Source: Pseudodesulfovibrio nedwellii (GTDB lineage Bacteria; Desulfobacterota; Desulfovibrionia; Desulfovibrionales; Desulfovibrionaceae). From it: 64,000 bases of DNA. The DNA is taken from positions 367,501-431,500 of the forward strand of contig NZ_AP026709.1 of NCBI RefSeq assembly GCF_027923765.1, read 5' to 3'. Position 1 is the first letter of the stretch; each line of letters starts with the position of its first letter. This document shows positions 26,821 through 36,587 of the stretch, one piece after another. Made by a program: the position numbers and the translations under genes. Under the pieces are notes generated by a model, which did no database searches, was not told the origin of the DNA, and saw only the letters and a list, made by a program, of their open reading frames with translations.

Positions 26821-28872
26821 GTGAGCAAGAGCAACGCCCCCTCGGCGAAGGTGCTCGGCAACCTTCGCAATATTGGTATCATTGCGCATATTGATGCGGG
26901 AAAAACAACGCTGACAGAGCGAATTCTTTATTATTCAGGAAAGATACACCGTATTGGTGAAGTTCATGAAGGCACGGCGACCATGGACTACATGCCTGAA
27001 GAGCAGGAACGCGGTATTACCATCACTTCGGCGGTGACTTCCTGTCAATGGGATCCGTGCATGATCAATATCATTGATACACCAGGGCATGTGGATTTCA
27101 CCATTGAGGTGGAGCGCTCGTTGCGAGTTTTGGATGGTGCCGTTGGTGTTTTTTGTGGTGTGAGTGGTGTGGAGCCGCAGTCTGAAACGGTTTGGCGGCA
27201 GTCTGAATCCTATTCAGTCCCAAAACTTGCTTTTGTTAATAAAATGGACAGATTGGGTGCTGATTTTGATGCCGTGCTTGACTCCATGGTTCAGAAACTC
27301 GGAACAAATCCGTTGGCCATTCAATATCCTGATGGAGCCGGGCAGGATTTCACCGGTGTTTATGATCTGGTGAGCATGCAACGGCTTGAATTCGATCAAG
27401 ACACCAAGGGTGTAAATTTTTCTTCTCGAGATTTGACTGAAGACGAGGTGGATCGACTCTCTCCGTGGCGTGAAAAACTTATTGAGGTCGCTGCTGATGA
27501 AGACGAGGAAATTCTAGAGCTGTATCTGTCGGGTGAGGATGTCCCAGCTTCACAGATTCGTGCGGCTTTGAGAAAGGCGACGTTGGCTCGGAAGATCGTT
27601 CCGGTACTGGTTGGTTCGGCTTTGAAAAATATTGGCGTGCAACCGGTGTTGACCGCTGTATGTGACTATTTGCCCAGCCCGTTAGAAGTGCCGGTTGCCG
27701 AGGGAGTGAATCCAAAGGACAAGACCAAGCAGTCTTTTGAGGTTTCGCATAAGGAGCCGTTGTCTGCCCTTGTCTTTAAGGTTACTCTGGATTCTGGACG
27801 AAAACTTGCCATGATGCGTATGTATTCCGGTAAGATAAGCGCTGGTGATACCGTTTATAACGTGACACAGGATCAGCCTGAAAGGGTGGCCCGTCTGTTC
27901 CGGTTGCATGCTGGACGCAAGGAAAAGATTGAGAGTGCGTATGCCGGGGATATGGTGGCTGCCGCTGGGATGAAATTTGCGAGGACTGGCGACACGCTGG
28001 CAACCAAAGAAGCCCCTATTCTTTTGGAGCAGATTACTGATTACAAACCGGTTATCTCTTTGGCCATTGAGCCGCGCAATTCCGAAGAAGGGGATAAGCT
28101 CGATGAAGTTTTGGATAAATATTTGTTGGAAGACCCGACTCTTGAGTTGAAACGTGATGAAGATACGGGGCAGATTGTTTTGTCCGGTATGGGTGAACTT
28201 CATTTGGAAGTTATTCAGGAACGGCTGAAACGTGAGTATAAACTCGAACCCAGAGTCGGTAAGCCGCAGGTGGTTTATCAGGAAACTGTGACCGGCAAAG
28301 GTAAGGGGACTGGTGAATTCAACCGCGAATTAGGCGAGGTTGTTCATTATGGCGCGGTTGATTTAGCCGTGGAGCCCATGGGTCGGGATAAAGGTCAACA
28401 GATCTCTATGGAAGTCGACATCGCAGAATGGCCTGCTGCGTGGCTTGAGGCTGTGGAAGACGGTATCTCTGACAGTCTGCAAAGTGGTGTCATCCGTGGG
28501 TATCCGGTTCAGGATGTCCGGGTTAGAGTTTTTGGTATGAAGCGGCGGGATGGAGAATCCAGCCCCGTGGGTTACCGTATGGCTGCCGCTATGGCCCTCA
28601 AGGAGGCCCTTGAGCAGGCAACGCCGAGGTTGATGGAACCTATCATGTGGGTAGAGATCAGTGTGCCTGAAGATTTTGTTGGTGATGTGGTCGGTTTGCT
28701 CGGGTCCAAAGGTGCCAAGATCGAGAATATGATAGATCGAAATGGGCAAAAGGTAGTTCAGGGACTCGCGCCATTGGGCAAGCTGTTTGGATTTTCCACT
28801 GACCTTCGATCCGCCACGCAAGGCAGGGCAGGATTTGTTATGAAATTTTCACGTTTTGATGTGTTGGAGTAA
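26821..28872 (+). CDS. fusA: Elongation factor G, probably a second (EF-G2-type) copy
   Basis: A 683-residue translational GTPase. G1 is AHIDAGKTT (about 21-29), the switch I region is [10 protein letters not shown]-like, G3 is DTPGHVDF and G4 is NKMDR. Domains II to V follow in order, including the [17 protein letters not shown] and GMGELHLEV blocks of domain III. It is not beside rpsL, rpsG or tuf, so it is probably the paralogue, used for ribosome recycling or stress. That is inference. GTG 26821 follows GGAG. The gene is 2 nt after the unrecognised gene. Confidence 0.88.
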   Translation: MSKSNAPSAKVLGNLRNIGIIAHIDAGKTTLTERILYYSGKIHRIGEVHEGTATMDYMPEEQERGITITSAVTSCQWDPCMINIIDTPGHVDFTIEVERSLRVLDGAVGVFCGVSGVEPQSETVWRQSESYSVPKLAFVNKMDRLGADFDAVLDSMVQKLGTNPLAIQYPDGAGQDFTGVYDLVSMQRLEFDQDTKGVNFSSRDLTEDEVDRLSPWREKLIEVAADEDEEILELYLSGEDVPASQIRAALRKATLARKIVPVLVGSALKNIGVQPVLTAVCDYLPSPLEVPVAEGVNPKDKTKQSFEVSHKEPLSALVFKVTLDSGRKLAMMRMYSGKISAGDTVYNVTQDQPERVARLFRLHAGRKEKIESAYAGDMVAAAGMKFARTGDTLATKEAPILLEQITDYKPVISLAIEPRNSEEGDKLDEVLDKYLLEDPTLELKRDEDTGQIVLSGMGELHLEVIQERLKREYKLEPRVGKPQVVYQETVTGKGKGTGEFNRELGEVVHYGAVDLAVEPMGRDKGQQISMEVDIAEWPAAWLEAVEDGISDSLQSGVIRGYPVQDVRVRVFGMKRRDGESSPVGYRMAAAMALKEALEQATPRLMEPIMWVEISVPEDFVGDVVGLLGSKGAKIENMIDRNGQKVVQGLAPLGKLFGFSTDLRSATQGRAGFVMKFSRFDVLE

Positions 28873-28875
28873 CTC

Positions 28876-29403
28876 TTGAGTGACCTGAGTCGTCATACCC
28901 CTCGCGATAAAAAAAGTAATAGAGACTGGTGGACTGGTAGCAAACGGTGGATACGGTATTGGTGTCTTCGTTTAATGCGTCAGAATTCGTCGCCGAAGAA
29001 TTTGGCTGCGGCCTGTGCTCTTGGGATGTTTATTGGTGCTATGCCTATCATCCCGTTTCAATCCGTGGTTGTCATTGCCTTGGCTTTTGCCATGCGAGTC
29101 AACAAGTTGGCTGCATGGCTCGCGACTTGTTATTCGAACGCTGCGACTATGGTACCTTTTTACTATTTCCTTTTTATTGTAGGGAGTACGGTAGCTCCGT
29201 TCGATAATATTGTTTTTGATCCTCAACATTTGGAAATGACCCAGTTGATTGCCGCCGGGTGGAAAGTCTTTGCCGTCATGTTTATAGGCGGATTGGCTTT
29301 TGGTATTCCGGCCACAATCGCTACATATTTTATTTCTTTGTTCGTCATCAGGCGGTATCGCGAACGTCGTGCCATTCGTATGTTGCGTAATAAGTCCGGT
29401 TGA
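28876..29403 (+). CDS. DUF2062-family membrane protein
   Basis: A 175-residue protein with a basic N-terminus and three to four hydrophobic segments. The block SPKNLAAACALGMFIGAMPIIPFQ (about 38-61) is typical of DUF2062. The function is not established. The start is TTG 28876 after GGAG. It follows the EF-G gene by 3 nt and ends in a strong terminator, so the bamD-to-28876 set is probably one transcript. Confidence 0.82.
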   Translation: MSDLSRHTPRDKKSNRDWWTGSKRWIRYWCLRLMRQNSSPKNLAAACALGMFIGAMPIIPFQSVVVIALAFAMRVNKLAAWLATCYSNAATMVPFYYFLFIVGSTVAPFDNIVFDPQHLEMTQLIAAGWKVFAVMFIGGLAFGIPATIATYFISLFVIRRYRERRAIRMLRNKSG

Positions 29404-29437
29404 TAATTTGAGTAACTTTTCATGATTCCATTTGTGA

Positions 29438-29471
29438 CGCCGCAAGCTTTTGCTTGCGGCGTTTTTTTTTA
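29438..29471 (+). terminator. Terminator of the bamD/EF-G run
   Basis: The perfect stem CGCCGCAAGC/GCTTGCGGCG with a TTTT loop is followed by about ten T. Confidence 0.95.
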
Positions 29472-29573
29472 CAGGTGTTTGCTTTTAGGCTTGATTAATT
29501 GTACTCATCATATGGTAATTCATGTTGTTTTCATGCATTCCGTTTGATTCAATTCGTAAAGGGAGTTTGACCG

Positions 29574-31646
29574 ATGTTTATCGGACCCGTGGGGATGATA
29601 ATTTGTGGTGTTGCCTTATGTGGCATATTCGCGGCCGCAACAGCTATCGGTGGATGGTTGGCATATGGTATCGGTGTCCTTTGCGTTTTGGCTATTACCA
29701 GTCTTGTAGGATTTATGCATTCCAAGTATCGGAAACGGATGAAGGGAGTCCTTGAAGAAATTGTGAACTGTCGTCTTCTTGACGCTGATATTGCAGGAGA
29801 ATTTGGTGGGGCTTTGGGGCAGTGCGCGGAGGCCATGTGTGCTGTTCAAAAGCAGGCTGATTTTTTTGAAGGAGCTTTCCATGAGCTCGGAAGTCCGGCT
29901 CTTGTGTGTGATTCTGATGGCAGAATTATCCTTGCTTCTCAGGCTATGTTGGAGATGGTCAGAAAAAGAGCTGAACAGGTGGTCGGCAAGACTGTCAGTC
30001 AGGCGCTGTACAGTCAAAATGGTGTTTCTTTGACCGAGAAGGCGCTTAAGCTTGGTAAACCGCGAGTGGATAGCGTTGATTTGGTTTTGTGGGATAAAAG
30101 AGAAATTTCGGTTCAGCTTTTCATTAGTTTTATTCATGATCGAGAGGGAGTCATTGTCGGTGCGGCTACATCGTTTATTGATATGACCGAGCAGGTGGAA
30201 AATCATCGAAAGATTCAGCAGCAACAGAAGCGTATGACTCAGGCGGGCGAACGGATCAGCAGTTTAGCTGAACATGTGGCGTCTGCTACGGAGTTATTGT
30301 CCGCTTCCGCTGACGATCAGGCGCAAGGGGCGCAGAAGCAACGCAAGCAAACTTCTGCCGTGGCCCTGTCCATGGAGAATATGACCGAAACCGTGATTGA
30401 AGTCGCGAGGAATGCCACTGCGACTAGAGGGGCCGCAGATGAAGCTAATACATCCGCGACTGAGGGTGTTGCCATGGTGGACAAAGCTGTGGTGGCTATT
30501 AATCAAGTGTCAAATGAGGCTGTTGAGCTTGAGCAGGAAGTCGGCAAGTTGAATATGCAGGCCGGTGAAATTGGACAAATTATCAGTGTTATTAATGATA
30601 TTGCAGATCAAACGAATTTACTTGCTTTGAACGCGGCTATTGAGGCTGCTCGAGCAGGAGAGGCGGGACGAGGATTTGCTGTAGTGGCAGATGAAGTTCG
30701 CAAGTTGGCAGAAAAGACCATGGATGCAACTCGTGAAGTGGAATCAGCCATTGGAATGATTCAGACTCGGTCTCAAAAAGCAACGACATCCATGCGCGCA
30801 ACGGCAAAACAGGTGGCCGAAAGTACGGATCTTTCCAACAAGGCTGGTGAGACGTTGCAGCAGATCATGGTGAGTATTCAAGATATGGTTGAGCGTGTAG
30901 CTGAAATTGCCACGGCAGCCGAACAACAGTCCGCAGCGGCTGAAGAAGTTATGCACAGTGTCGAGGAAATTGCGGTTATCGCTGAGGATGCAGATGAAGC
31001 AGCGGGGCAGGCGGCCAATGCAACTCGGGATATGGCAGAATTGGCTCGCGATCTCTTGAGCGTATCGCAGGAATTTAGAGATGGTGATGGTGATATGGCT
31101 TTGCGAGAGTCTGAAAGCGAGATGAAGGGAGTTCTTCCCCTGATAGCCCAAAAGTATGTCTTGCGAGAATATGGTGAGTCGTTGCATGCCGGTATGCTGA
31201 AATCAATGGGCAATCCTGTGTTTTTATCTACGGAAAGTTATCCAGATCAGGTTCTTATGCAAATGGCAGAATTCGTTTCGAAGTCCGTTGGGGTTAAGTC
31301 TCGTGATTTCTTCCTTGGCCTTGGTAAGTTTTCTGTTGAGCAGTTTAATAAAATGTACCCGGGGCATTTTCGTGATGAGTCGTTGAAAGATTTTTATTTA
31401 CGTATGAATGATGTTCATTCGCAGTTGACCAAGACTCAGCCAGGGATTAAACCTCCCAAATTCACCTATGAGGACAAGGGCGACATATTGTTTATGAATT
31501 ATCGTTCTGGTCGTGGGCTGTTTCATTATTTTGAAGGGATACTTCTTGGTTCGGCGCAATTTAAAGGCGAGAAAGTGAATGTCGTTATAAAGCCTTTTGA
31601 CGAGGAAACGGCTCGGGCAGAAATATCATTTCTTGGCAAAGTGTGA
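29574..31646 (+). CDS. Chemoreceptor with PAS domain and C-terminal H-NOX heme domain
   Basis: A 690-residue methyl-accepting protein. Two adjacent membrane helices (about 3-45) with almost no periplasmic loop are followed by a PAS domain at about 95-205 ([16 protein letters not shown]). The cytoplasmic signalling hairpin follows ([18 protein letters not shown] near 345), and then a C-terminal H-NOX (HNOB) domain at 517-690. H-NOX marks are the MKG opening, the proximal heme ligand His615 ([10 protein letters not shown]) and the YxSxR motif Tyr643-Ser645-Arg647. Tyr652 aligns with the Tyr140 that holds O2 in the Thermoanaerobacter H-NOX. The domain should bind heme and sense O2 or NO. It lies 138 nt before cheA. 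Confidence 0.93.
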   Translation: MFIGPVGMIICGVALCGIFAAATAIGGWLAYGIGVLCVLAITSLVGFMHSKYRKRMKGVLEEIVNCRLLDADIAGEFGGALGQCAEAMCAVQKQADFFEGAFHELGSPALVCDSDGRIILASQAMLEMVRKRAEQVVGKTVSQALYSQNGVSLTEKALKLGKPRVDSVDLVLWDKREISVQLFISFIHDREGVIVGAATSFIDMTEQVENHRKIQQQQKRMTQAGERISSLAEHVASATELLSASADDQAQGAQKQRKQTSAVALSMENMTETVIEVARNATATRGAADEANTSATEGVAMVDKAVVAINQVSNEAVELEQEVGKLNMQAGEIGQIISVINDIADQTNLLALNAAIEAARAGEAGRGFAVVADEVRKLAEKTMDATREVESAIGMIQTRSQKATTSMRATAKQVAESTDLSNKAGETLQQIMVSIQDMVERVAEIATAAEQQSAAAEEVMHSVEEIAVIAEDADEAAGQAANATRDMAELARDLLSVSQEFRDGDGDMALRESESEMKGVLPLIAQKYVLREYGESLHAGMLKSMGNPVFLSTESYPDQVLMQMAEFVSKSVGVKSRDFFLGLGKFSVEQFNKMYPGHFRDESLKDFYLRMNDVHSQLTKTQPGIKPPKFTYEDKGDILFMNYRSGRGLFHYFEGILLGSAQFKGEKVNVVIKPFDEETARAEISFLGKV

Positions 31647-31784
31647 TCAAGAATGTCTTTTTGAAAAGATTATAATGGGCTATTCGGTTTTTCGTGAGTG
31701 ATATAGAGTAAGAAAATAGAAGTTACGGACTTCGAATTTGATAGTGAATTTTCATATATCGACGTGATTTCAGGAGAGTGCCGG

Positions 31785-33977
31785 ATGTCAGATGATCTGA
31801 ACAGGCAGATATTCAAAGAGGAAGCATACGACCTTTTGCGTGAGTTGGAAGGTGCATTGCTGGAGCTCGAAGAGACTCCAGATGATATGGATCTGGTGAA
31901 CCAGATTTTCCGTGCCTTGCATACGATTAAAGGCTCTGGATCCATGTTTGGATTCGATGATATCGCCGGATTTACGCATGAGGTTGAGACGATTTTTGAT
32001 ATGGTCAGAAATGGCGACATTGAAGCGACGTCTGTTTTGTGTGGATTGTCTCTTCAATCCCGGGATCACATCAGGAGCATGCTTGATGCTGACGACGAAG
32101 GGCCTGTGGATACGGAAAATATGGAAGCAATCCTTCAGGGGTTGAAAGATTTCGTCGCGAGTTCGAGTGATGAAGCTGTTGAAGAAAGCGAAGAAGCCGA
32201 GTCGGTTCCTGAGGAACCAGAGACCGATGAGTCAGAGGATGAGTCTCATAGTCTGAAAAAATTTACAATTCTTCTGAAGCCTGATGGTGAAGGCGAAGTA
32301 GACGTCGAGTCTGTCGAGACTTTTTTTGAGGAATTGGACCGTTTGGGCGAATTGTCCGTCAAGTCCAAGCATGTTGATACCGGTGCAGGATGGGAACTCC
32401 TCTTGGCAACCGAAGTTGACAAGGACAATGTGGAAGATGTCTTTTTCTTTCTGAATGCCAATGTGTCGGTTGAGGTGAGCGAATCCGGCTCCATTCTTTC
32501 TGAAGAGAAGGAGCCCGAAATAGTTGTCTCACCTCCAGTACCGCCAGCATCCTCACTGGCTTCAAATACGGTTTCTTTTACGGGTGATGACTCTGAACCC
32601 GATGCTGTTCCCAAAATCGGTGAAATTCTCGTGGAGAACGGCGATCTGAGTCAAGAAGATATTCATGCCGCTTTGGAGAAACAGAAGACTAAGAATGACA
32701 GGCCTTTGGGGCAGATTCTTGCTGAGGAAGGTAAGGTCTCCAAGGCAGCAGTCAACAAGGCAATCAAGCGTCAGGGAGAAGTCAAGGAGCGGGAAGTCCA
32801 TAAGAAGCGGCAAGAGGCGATGTCTAGTATTCGTGTGGCTGCTGACAAATTGGATTACCTCGTGGACCTTGTGGGTGAATTGGTCATTGTTCAGGCGCAG
32901 ATATCTCAGGTTATCAGTGAGCGGAGTGATCCTACTCTGACGCTGCTGGCCGAGGAATTAGAGCGATTGAGTGATGAATTACGGGATTCCACTCTTGGAA
33001 TCCGCATGCTTCCTATCGGAACATCATTCAGTAAGTTCAGGCGGTTGGTGCGCGATTTATCTGCTGATCTCGGCAAACAGATAGGCTTGTCCACCAGTGG
33101 AGCCGAGACTGAGTTGGATAAGACGGTCATTGAGCGTTTGGGTGATCCTTTGGTCCATCTGCTCCGAAATAGCATTGATCATGGCATCGAGTTACCTGAC
33201 GTTCGAGAAGCTCAGGGCAAACCGCCTCAGGGTACGATCACGCTTGCTGCTGAGCATTCCGGTGGAGAAGTGCTCATTCGTATTACTGACGACGGTAAGG
33301 GAATGAGCAGCGATATGATCCGCAAGAAAGGGATTGAGCGCGGGCTGATTTCCAAGGATGCGGAGTTGACCGAAAAAGAATTGCTCAAGCTCATTTTTGA
33401 ACCCGGTTTTTCGACGGCTCAGGAAGTGACCAACGTTTCTGGTCGTGGTGTGGGGATGGATGTGGTGAAGCGGGCTATTGATTCTTTGCGTGGGACCATT
33501 GATATCGATTCAAAACCCGGCATTGGTACCTCTCTCATCATTAGATTACCGTTGACTTTGGCAATCATCGATGGCTTACAGGTTCAGGTAGAAAATGAAT
33601 TTTATGTCATTCCGCTGTCTCTCGTGGAAGAATGTGTTGAATTGACGCGGGCTCAGGTGGAAGAAAGCGATTCTGGACAGCGTATATTGCACCTTAGGGG
33701 TGAAATCGTTCCCTATATTCATATCCGCGATTGGTTTGATGTCGAAGGCGACAACCCTCCTATTGAGCAAATTGTCATTACTGGTGTAGAGGGAAGTCGT
33801 GTTGGTATTGTCGTAGACACTGTCATAGGTGAACATCAGACTGTTATTAAAAGCCTTGGTCGTGTATACAAAGACGTAGAAGGTATTTCTGGCGCAACAA
33901 TCAAAGGAGATGGCTCCATTGCACTGATATTGGATGTTCCTGGCTTGGTCCGACGTGTTGTTGCCGAGTCCAAGTAG
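31785..33977 (+). CDS. cheA: Chemotaxis histidine kinase CheA with MshEN-like insert
   Basis: A 730-residue kinase. P1 phosphotransfer domain, His46 in HTIKGSGSMFG, occupies about 1-110. An alpha/beta domain at about 155-235 (LKKFTILLKPDGEGEV) replaces classical P2. Residues 277-331 hold two MshEN-type repeats (KIGEILVENGDL and RPLGQILAEEGK, each ending in a Gln 24 residues on). P3 follows (ADKLDYLVDLVGEL), then the HATPase (NSIDHGIE, DDGKGM, GRGVGMDVV) and the CheW-like P5 domain (GDGSIALILD). There is no receiver domain. ATG 31785 follows AGGAGA. Confidence 0.95.
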   Translation: MSDDLNRQIFKEEAYDLLRELEGALLELEETPDDMDLVNQIFRALHTIKGSGSMFGFDDIAGFTHEVETIFDMVRNGDIEATSVLCGLSLQSRDHIRSMLDADDEGPVDTENMEAILQGLKDFVASSSDEAVEESEEAESVPEEPETDESEDESHSLKKFTILLKPDGEGEVDVESVETFFEELDRLGELSVKSKHVDTGAGWELLLATEVDKDNVEDVFFFLNANVSVEVSESGSILSEEKEPEIVVSPPVPPASSLASNTVSFTGDDSEPDAVPKIGEILVENGDLSQEDIHAALEKQKTKNDRPLGQILAEEGKVSKAAVNKAIKRQGEVKEREVHKKRQEAMSSIRVAADKLDYLVDLVGELVIVQAQISQVISERSDPTLTLLAEELERLSDELRDSTLGIRMLPIGTSFSKFRRLVRDLSADLGKQIGLSTSGAETELDKTVIERLGDPLVHLLRNSIDHGIELPDVREAQGKPPQGTITLAAEHSGGEVLIRITDDGKGMSSDMIRKKGIERGLISKDAELTEKELLKLIFEPGFSTAQEVTNVSGRGVGMDVVKRAIDSLRGTIDIDSKPGIGTSLIIRLPLTLAIIDGLQVQVENEFYVIPLSLVEECVELTRAQVEESDSGQRILHLRGEIVPYIHIRDWFDVEGDNPPIEQIVITGVEGSRVGIVVDTVIGEHQTVIKSLGRVYKDVEGISGATIKGDGSIALILDVPGLVRRVVAESK

Positions 33978-34005
33978 GTTGTTTGAGTTTTTATGAGGGT
34001 AGAAA

Positions 34006-35070
34006 ATGCGTAAGATTCGTGTGTTGATTGTCGATGACTCTGCTGTTGTCAGGCAAACCTTGGAAGATATTCTTTCTTCTGATCCGCAGATTGAAATCAT
34101 GGGAACGGCTATCGATCCCTATGTTGCCGCTGAGCGGATGAAAAAAGAAATTCCTGACGTGATTACTCTCGATATTGAGATGCCGCGGATGGATGGTCTG
34201 ACTTTCTTGAAAAAGCTCATGAAGCAGCACCCGGTCCCAGTGGTGATTTGCTCTTCAGTTGCGGATAAGGGGACTGATAATGCGCTTAAGGCACTTGAAT
34301 ACGGTGCCGTTGAAATTATCACCAAGCCCAAAGTCGGCACTAAGAAGTTTTTGGAAGAGTCGAGTATTCGTCTTATCGACAAAGTCAAGGCAGCAGCCAT
34401 GGCTCGGCCAAAGGCGATCAAGAAAGCTCCGGCCATCAGAGTGAGTCCGAAGCTTTCAGCTGATGCCGTTATTCCCAAGGGGACAGTGAAAAATCTGTCC
34501 GCAACGGAAAAGATATGTTTGGTTGGAGCTTCAACCGGTGGGACGGAAGCCCTCAAGGTCTTTTTGGAGGCTCAACCCGTCGATTGTCCTCCCATTGCCA
34601 TTGTGCAGCATATGCCCGAACATTTTACCAAGGCTTTTGCCAATCGATTGAATTCCATATGTCAGATCAACATCAAGGAAGCCGAGGACGGTGATCCTGT
34701 AGTACGTGGACAGGCTCTAATCGCTCCGGGTGACAAGCATATGCTGCTCAAGCGAAGCGGTAGCCGCTATTATGTTGAAGTCAAGGATGGCCCTTTGGTT
34801 TCTCGGCATCGTCCCTCTGTTGATGTACTTTTTCGATCAGGTGCACGGTATGGCGGGAGCAACGTGGTTGCAGCCATCATGACCGGTATGGGTGACGATG
34901 GTGCAAAAGGAATGAAAGAATTGAGTGAGGCCGGGGCGTATACCATTGCCCAGGACGAAGCTAGTTGTGTGGTCTTTGGTATGCCGCAGGAGGCTATCAA
35001 ATTGGGAGGCGCACAAAAGGTGCTTTCACTGACTCGTATAGCAGGAGAGATCGTCCGTGCATGCGGCTAG
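34006..35070 (+). CDS. cheB: Chemotaxis response regulator protein-glutamate methylesterase
   Basis: A 354-residue CheB that demethylates and deamidates chemoreceptors when phosphorylated by CheA. Receiver domain: Asp10, Asp11 and phospho-acceptor Asp56 ([11 protein letters not shown]). Esterase domain: Ser176 (GASTGG), His202 (QHMPEHF) and Asp297 (MGDDGAKGM). It is 28 nt after cheA. No cheR, cheW or cheY lies in this window, so those parts must be encoded elsewhere. Confidence 0.96.
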   Translation: MRKIRVLIVDDSAVVRQTLEDILSSDPQIEIMGTAIDPYVAAERMKKEIPDVITLDIEMPRMDGLTFLKKLMKQHPVPVVICSSVADKGTDNALKALEYGAVEIITKPKVGTKKFLEESSIRLIDKVKAAAMARPKAIKKAPAIRVSPKLSADAVIPKGTVKNLSATEKICLVGASTGGTEALKVFLEAQPVDCPPIAIVQHMPEHFTKAFANRLNSICQINIKEAEDGDPVVRGQALIAPGDKHMLLKRSGSRYYVEVKDGPLVSRHRPSVDVLFRSGARYGGSNVVAAIMTGMGDDGAKGMKELSEAGAYTIAQDEASCVVFGMPQEAIKLGGAQKVLSLTRIAGEIVRACG

Positions 35071-35097
35071 CGTTTATCTTCTTTAAGTGAGTATGAA

Positions 35098-35137
35098 ACG
35101 CCCTCGCAGAATTTTTTCTGTGGGGGTGTCAGTTTTT
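35098..35137. terminator. Hairpin between convergent cheB and DUF190 gene
   Basis: ACGCCCTCGCAGA pairs with TCTGTGGGGGTGT through several G-T pairs, followed by TTTTT on the plus strand. It overlaps the end of the minus-strand gene slightly. Confidence 0.65.
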
Positions 35138-35467
35138 GGAATGGCGGTAGGCAATGACATTCACGGGTTCACGTGTGACCATTCCTTCCCCCATCATGTC
35201 GTCAAGTTTTTCGAGTAGGAGATCCAAGCGATCAGGATGTTCCACAATTTCCACTACCACGGGTAAGTCTTCGGACAGGCGAAGAATTTTGGTGGTGTGA
35301 ATACGGCTGTTGGCTCCGAATCCGCTCATGCCACGAAAGACTGTGGCCCCGGCCAGACCAAGTCTTCTGGCTTCTTTGACGATGGCTTCAGCAAGAGGAG
35401 TCCCTTTGTGCTTGTCATCCTCACCGATGTAGATTCTAATTCGTTCAGCCTTTTCAAGCAGTTTCAT
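35129..35467 (-). CDS. DUF190-family protein
   Basis: A 112-residue ferredoxin-like-fold protein with the typical opening AERIRIYIGEDDKHKGTPLAEAIV and the GATVFRGMSGFGANSRIHTTK block. DUF190 genes often accompany crcB, as here (crcB begins upstream on the same strand with a 21-nt gap), and may regulate the fluoride channel. That link rests on gene neighbourhood. A ribosome site is present at the 5' side. Confidence 0.9.
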   Translation of the reverse strand: MKLLEKAERIRIYIGEDDKHKGTPLAEAIVKEARRLGLAGATVFRGMSGFGANSRIHTTKILRLSEDLPVVVEIVEHPDRLDLLLEKLDDMMGEGMVTREPVNVIAYRHSKN

Positions 35468-35488
35468 AGTGACCTCCAGAGTGAAGCG

Positions 35489-35866
35489 TTAGAGTAGGCG
35501 ACCAAGGGCTATGCCTGTAAGAACGAGTACGAGTCCTACGATGCTTTGACCAACCACGTTGAGCAGGGCAGTGAGCATTTGGCCGTATTTGACCAATTCA
35601 GCAGTCTCGAACATGTAGGTGGAAAAAGTGGTGAATGCCCCCATAAAGCCGGTCAGTACGAGAAGTCGGACTTCGCTTCCGGGGAGCATACGGTTCTCGA
35701 AAAATCCCCAGACCGCGCCGAATAAGAGACAGCCTAGTGCGTTGACGGCGAACGTCCCGAGTGGGAATGAACCGCCAGCCAGGCGTTGGGCTACGCCAGA
35801 CAGCCAGTAGCGGGACATGGTTCCGGCTGCTCCTCCGAGAGAAAGATAGAGTAATTTTGTAAACAT
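35489..35866 (-). CDS. crcB: Fluoride ion channel CrcB/Fluc
   Basis: A 125-residue, four-helix membrane protein that forms dual-topology dimers to export fluoride. Family signatures are GGAAGTMSRYWLS near the N-terminus, NALGCLLFGAVWG (about 39-51) and GFMGAFTTFSTYMFE (about 72-86). The start MFTKLLYL at 35866 is the normal one. The frame back to 35899 adds an odd tail. Only 46 nt separate it from the divergent CYTH gene, too little for a fluoride riboswitch, and none is seen. Confidence 0.94.
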   Translation of the reverse strand: MFTKLLYLSLGGAAGTMSRYWLSGVAQRLAGGSFPLGTFAVNALGCLLFGAVWGFFENRMLPGSEVRLLVLTGFMGAFTTFSTYMFETAELVKYGQMLTALLNVVGQSIVGLVLVLTGIALGRLL

Positions 35867-35912
35867 TCCGATATCCTTGTTGCTTGTATAGCAACTCAAT
35901 GGGAGAAAGCCA

Positions 35913-36509
35913 ATGGCACTTGAGTGCGAATTAAAATACCTTAGCGTGGATCTGGACGCAATACGTTGCAGACTGCAAGAAGCTGGCGGGACGCATTCAG
36001 GACGGTATTTTGAATCTAATCTGGTTTTTGATTATCCGGATAGGTCCTTGAAAGCGAAGTCCGTTTTGCTCAGACTTCGGGAAAAACAGGGAAAAGCTAT
36101 TTTGACCGTCAAGCGTCCGCCAGAGGAATATATTCCATCGGTTCTCAAGGTTTCCGACGAGATTGAAACTTCTGTCGGAGATTTGAATGTCATGAAGACA
36201 GCTTTGGAGACTCTTGGTTTCAAGGTGTTTTTTTCGTATGAAAAAGTTCGGGAAAAGTGGCATTTTATGGATTGTATAATTTGTCTTGATCAAATGCCTT
36301 TTGGATATTTTGTGGAAATTGAAGGAACCGACGTGTCTGTACCGGCCTGTGCTCAGGCAATTGGCTTGGGTGGGCATGTAACGACAACGGAGACGTATCA
36401 CGCATTGAATTTGTCTGATCGTCGGGACAGAGGACTTGCCCCGAATGAAAATTTTGTTTTTGAAGAGCCTTTTCGCACCCGATTGCTGGCTGAACTCGAC
36501 AAAGAATGA
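35913..36509 (+). CDS. CYTH-domain protein, class IV adenylate cyclase (CyaB-like)
   Basis: A 198-residue protein with the CYTH signature ExExK (ECELK, residues 4-8), followed by the tunnel strands VLLRLREKQGKAILTVKRP and FVEIEGTD. Family members act on triphosphates: adenylate cyclase, thiamine triphosphatase or tripolyphosphatase. The wording RYFESNLVFDYPDRSLK is close to the class IV cyclase (CyaB) subgroup, which is the usual annotation, though the activity cannot be read from sequence alone. It is divergent from crcB. Confidence 0.85.
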   Translation: MALECELKYLSVDLDAIRCRLQEAGGTHSGRYFESNLVFDYPDRSLKAKSVLLRLREKQGKAILTVKRPPEEYIPSVLKVSDEIETSVGDLNVMKTALETLGFKVFFSYEKVREKWHFMDCIICLDQMPFGYFVEIEGTDVSVPACAQAIGLGGHVTTTETYHALNLSDRRDRGLAPNENFVFEEPFRTRLLAELDKE

Positions 36510-36519
36510 GATTCCCCCC

Positions 36520-36548
36520 TCGACAGTCGGTGAAAAGGAATTTATATT
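36520..36548 (+). promoter_or_regulatory. Candidate promoter of clpS-clpA
   Basis: TCGACA (36520-36525), 17 bases and TATATT (36543-36548), about 40 nt ahead of clpS. Confidence 0.5.
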
Positions 36549-36587
36549 GCTAGTTAAGGAACAAAGAGTTTTTGGAGTCAATGACCT

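Noticed and set aside
31647-31784. Perfect TATAAT (about 31669) as a cheA promoter
   Set aside because: No matching -35 box at 16 to 18 bases; left uncalled.
35867-35912. Fluoride riboswitch upstream of crcB
   Set aside because: Only 46 nt separate the divergent genes, and the motif is not seen.
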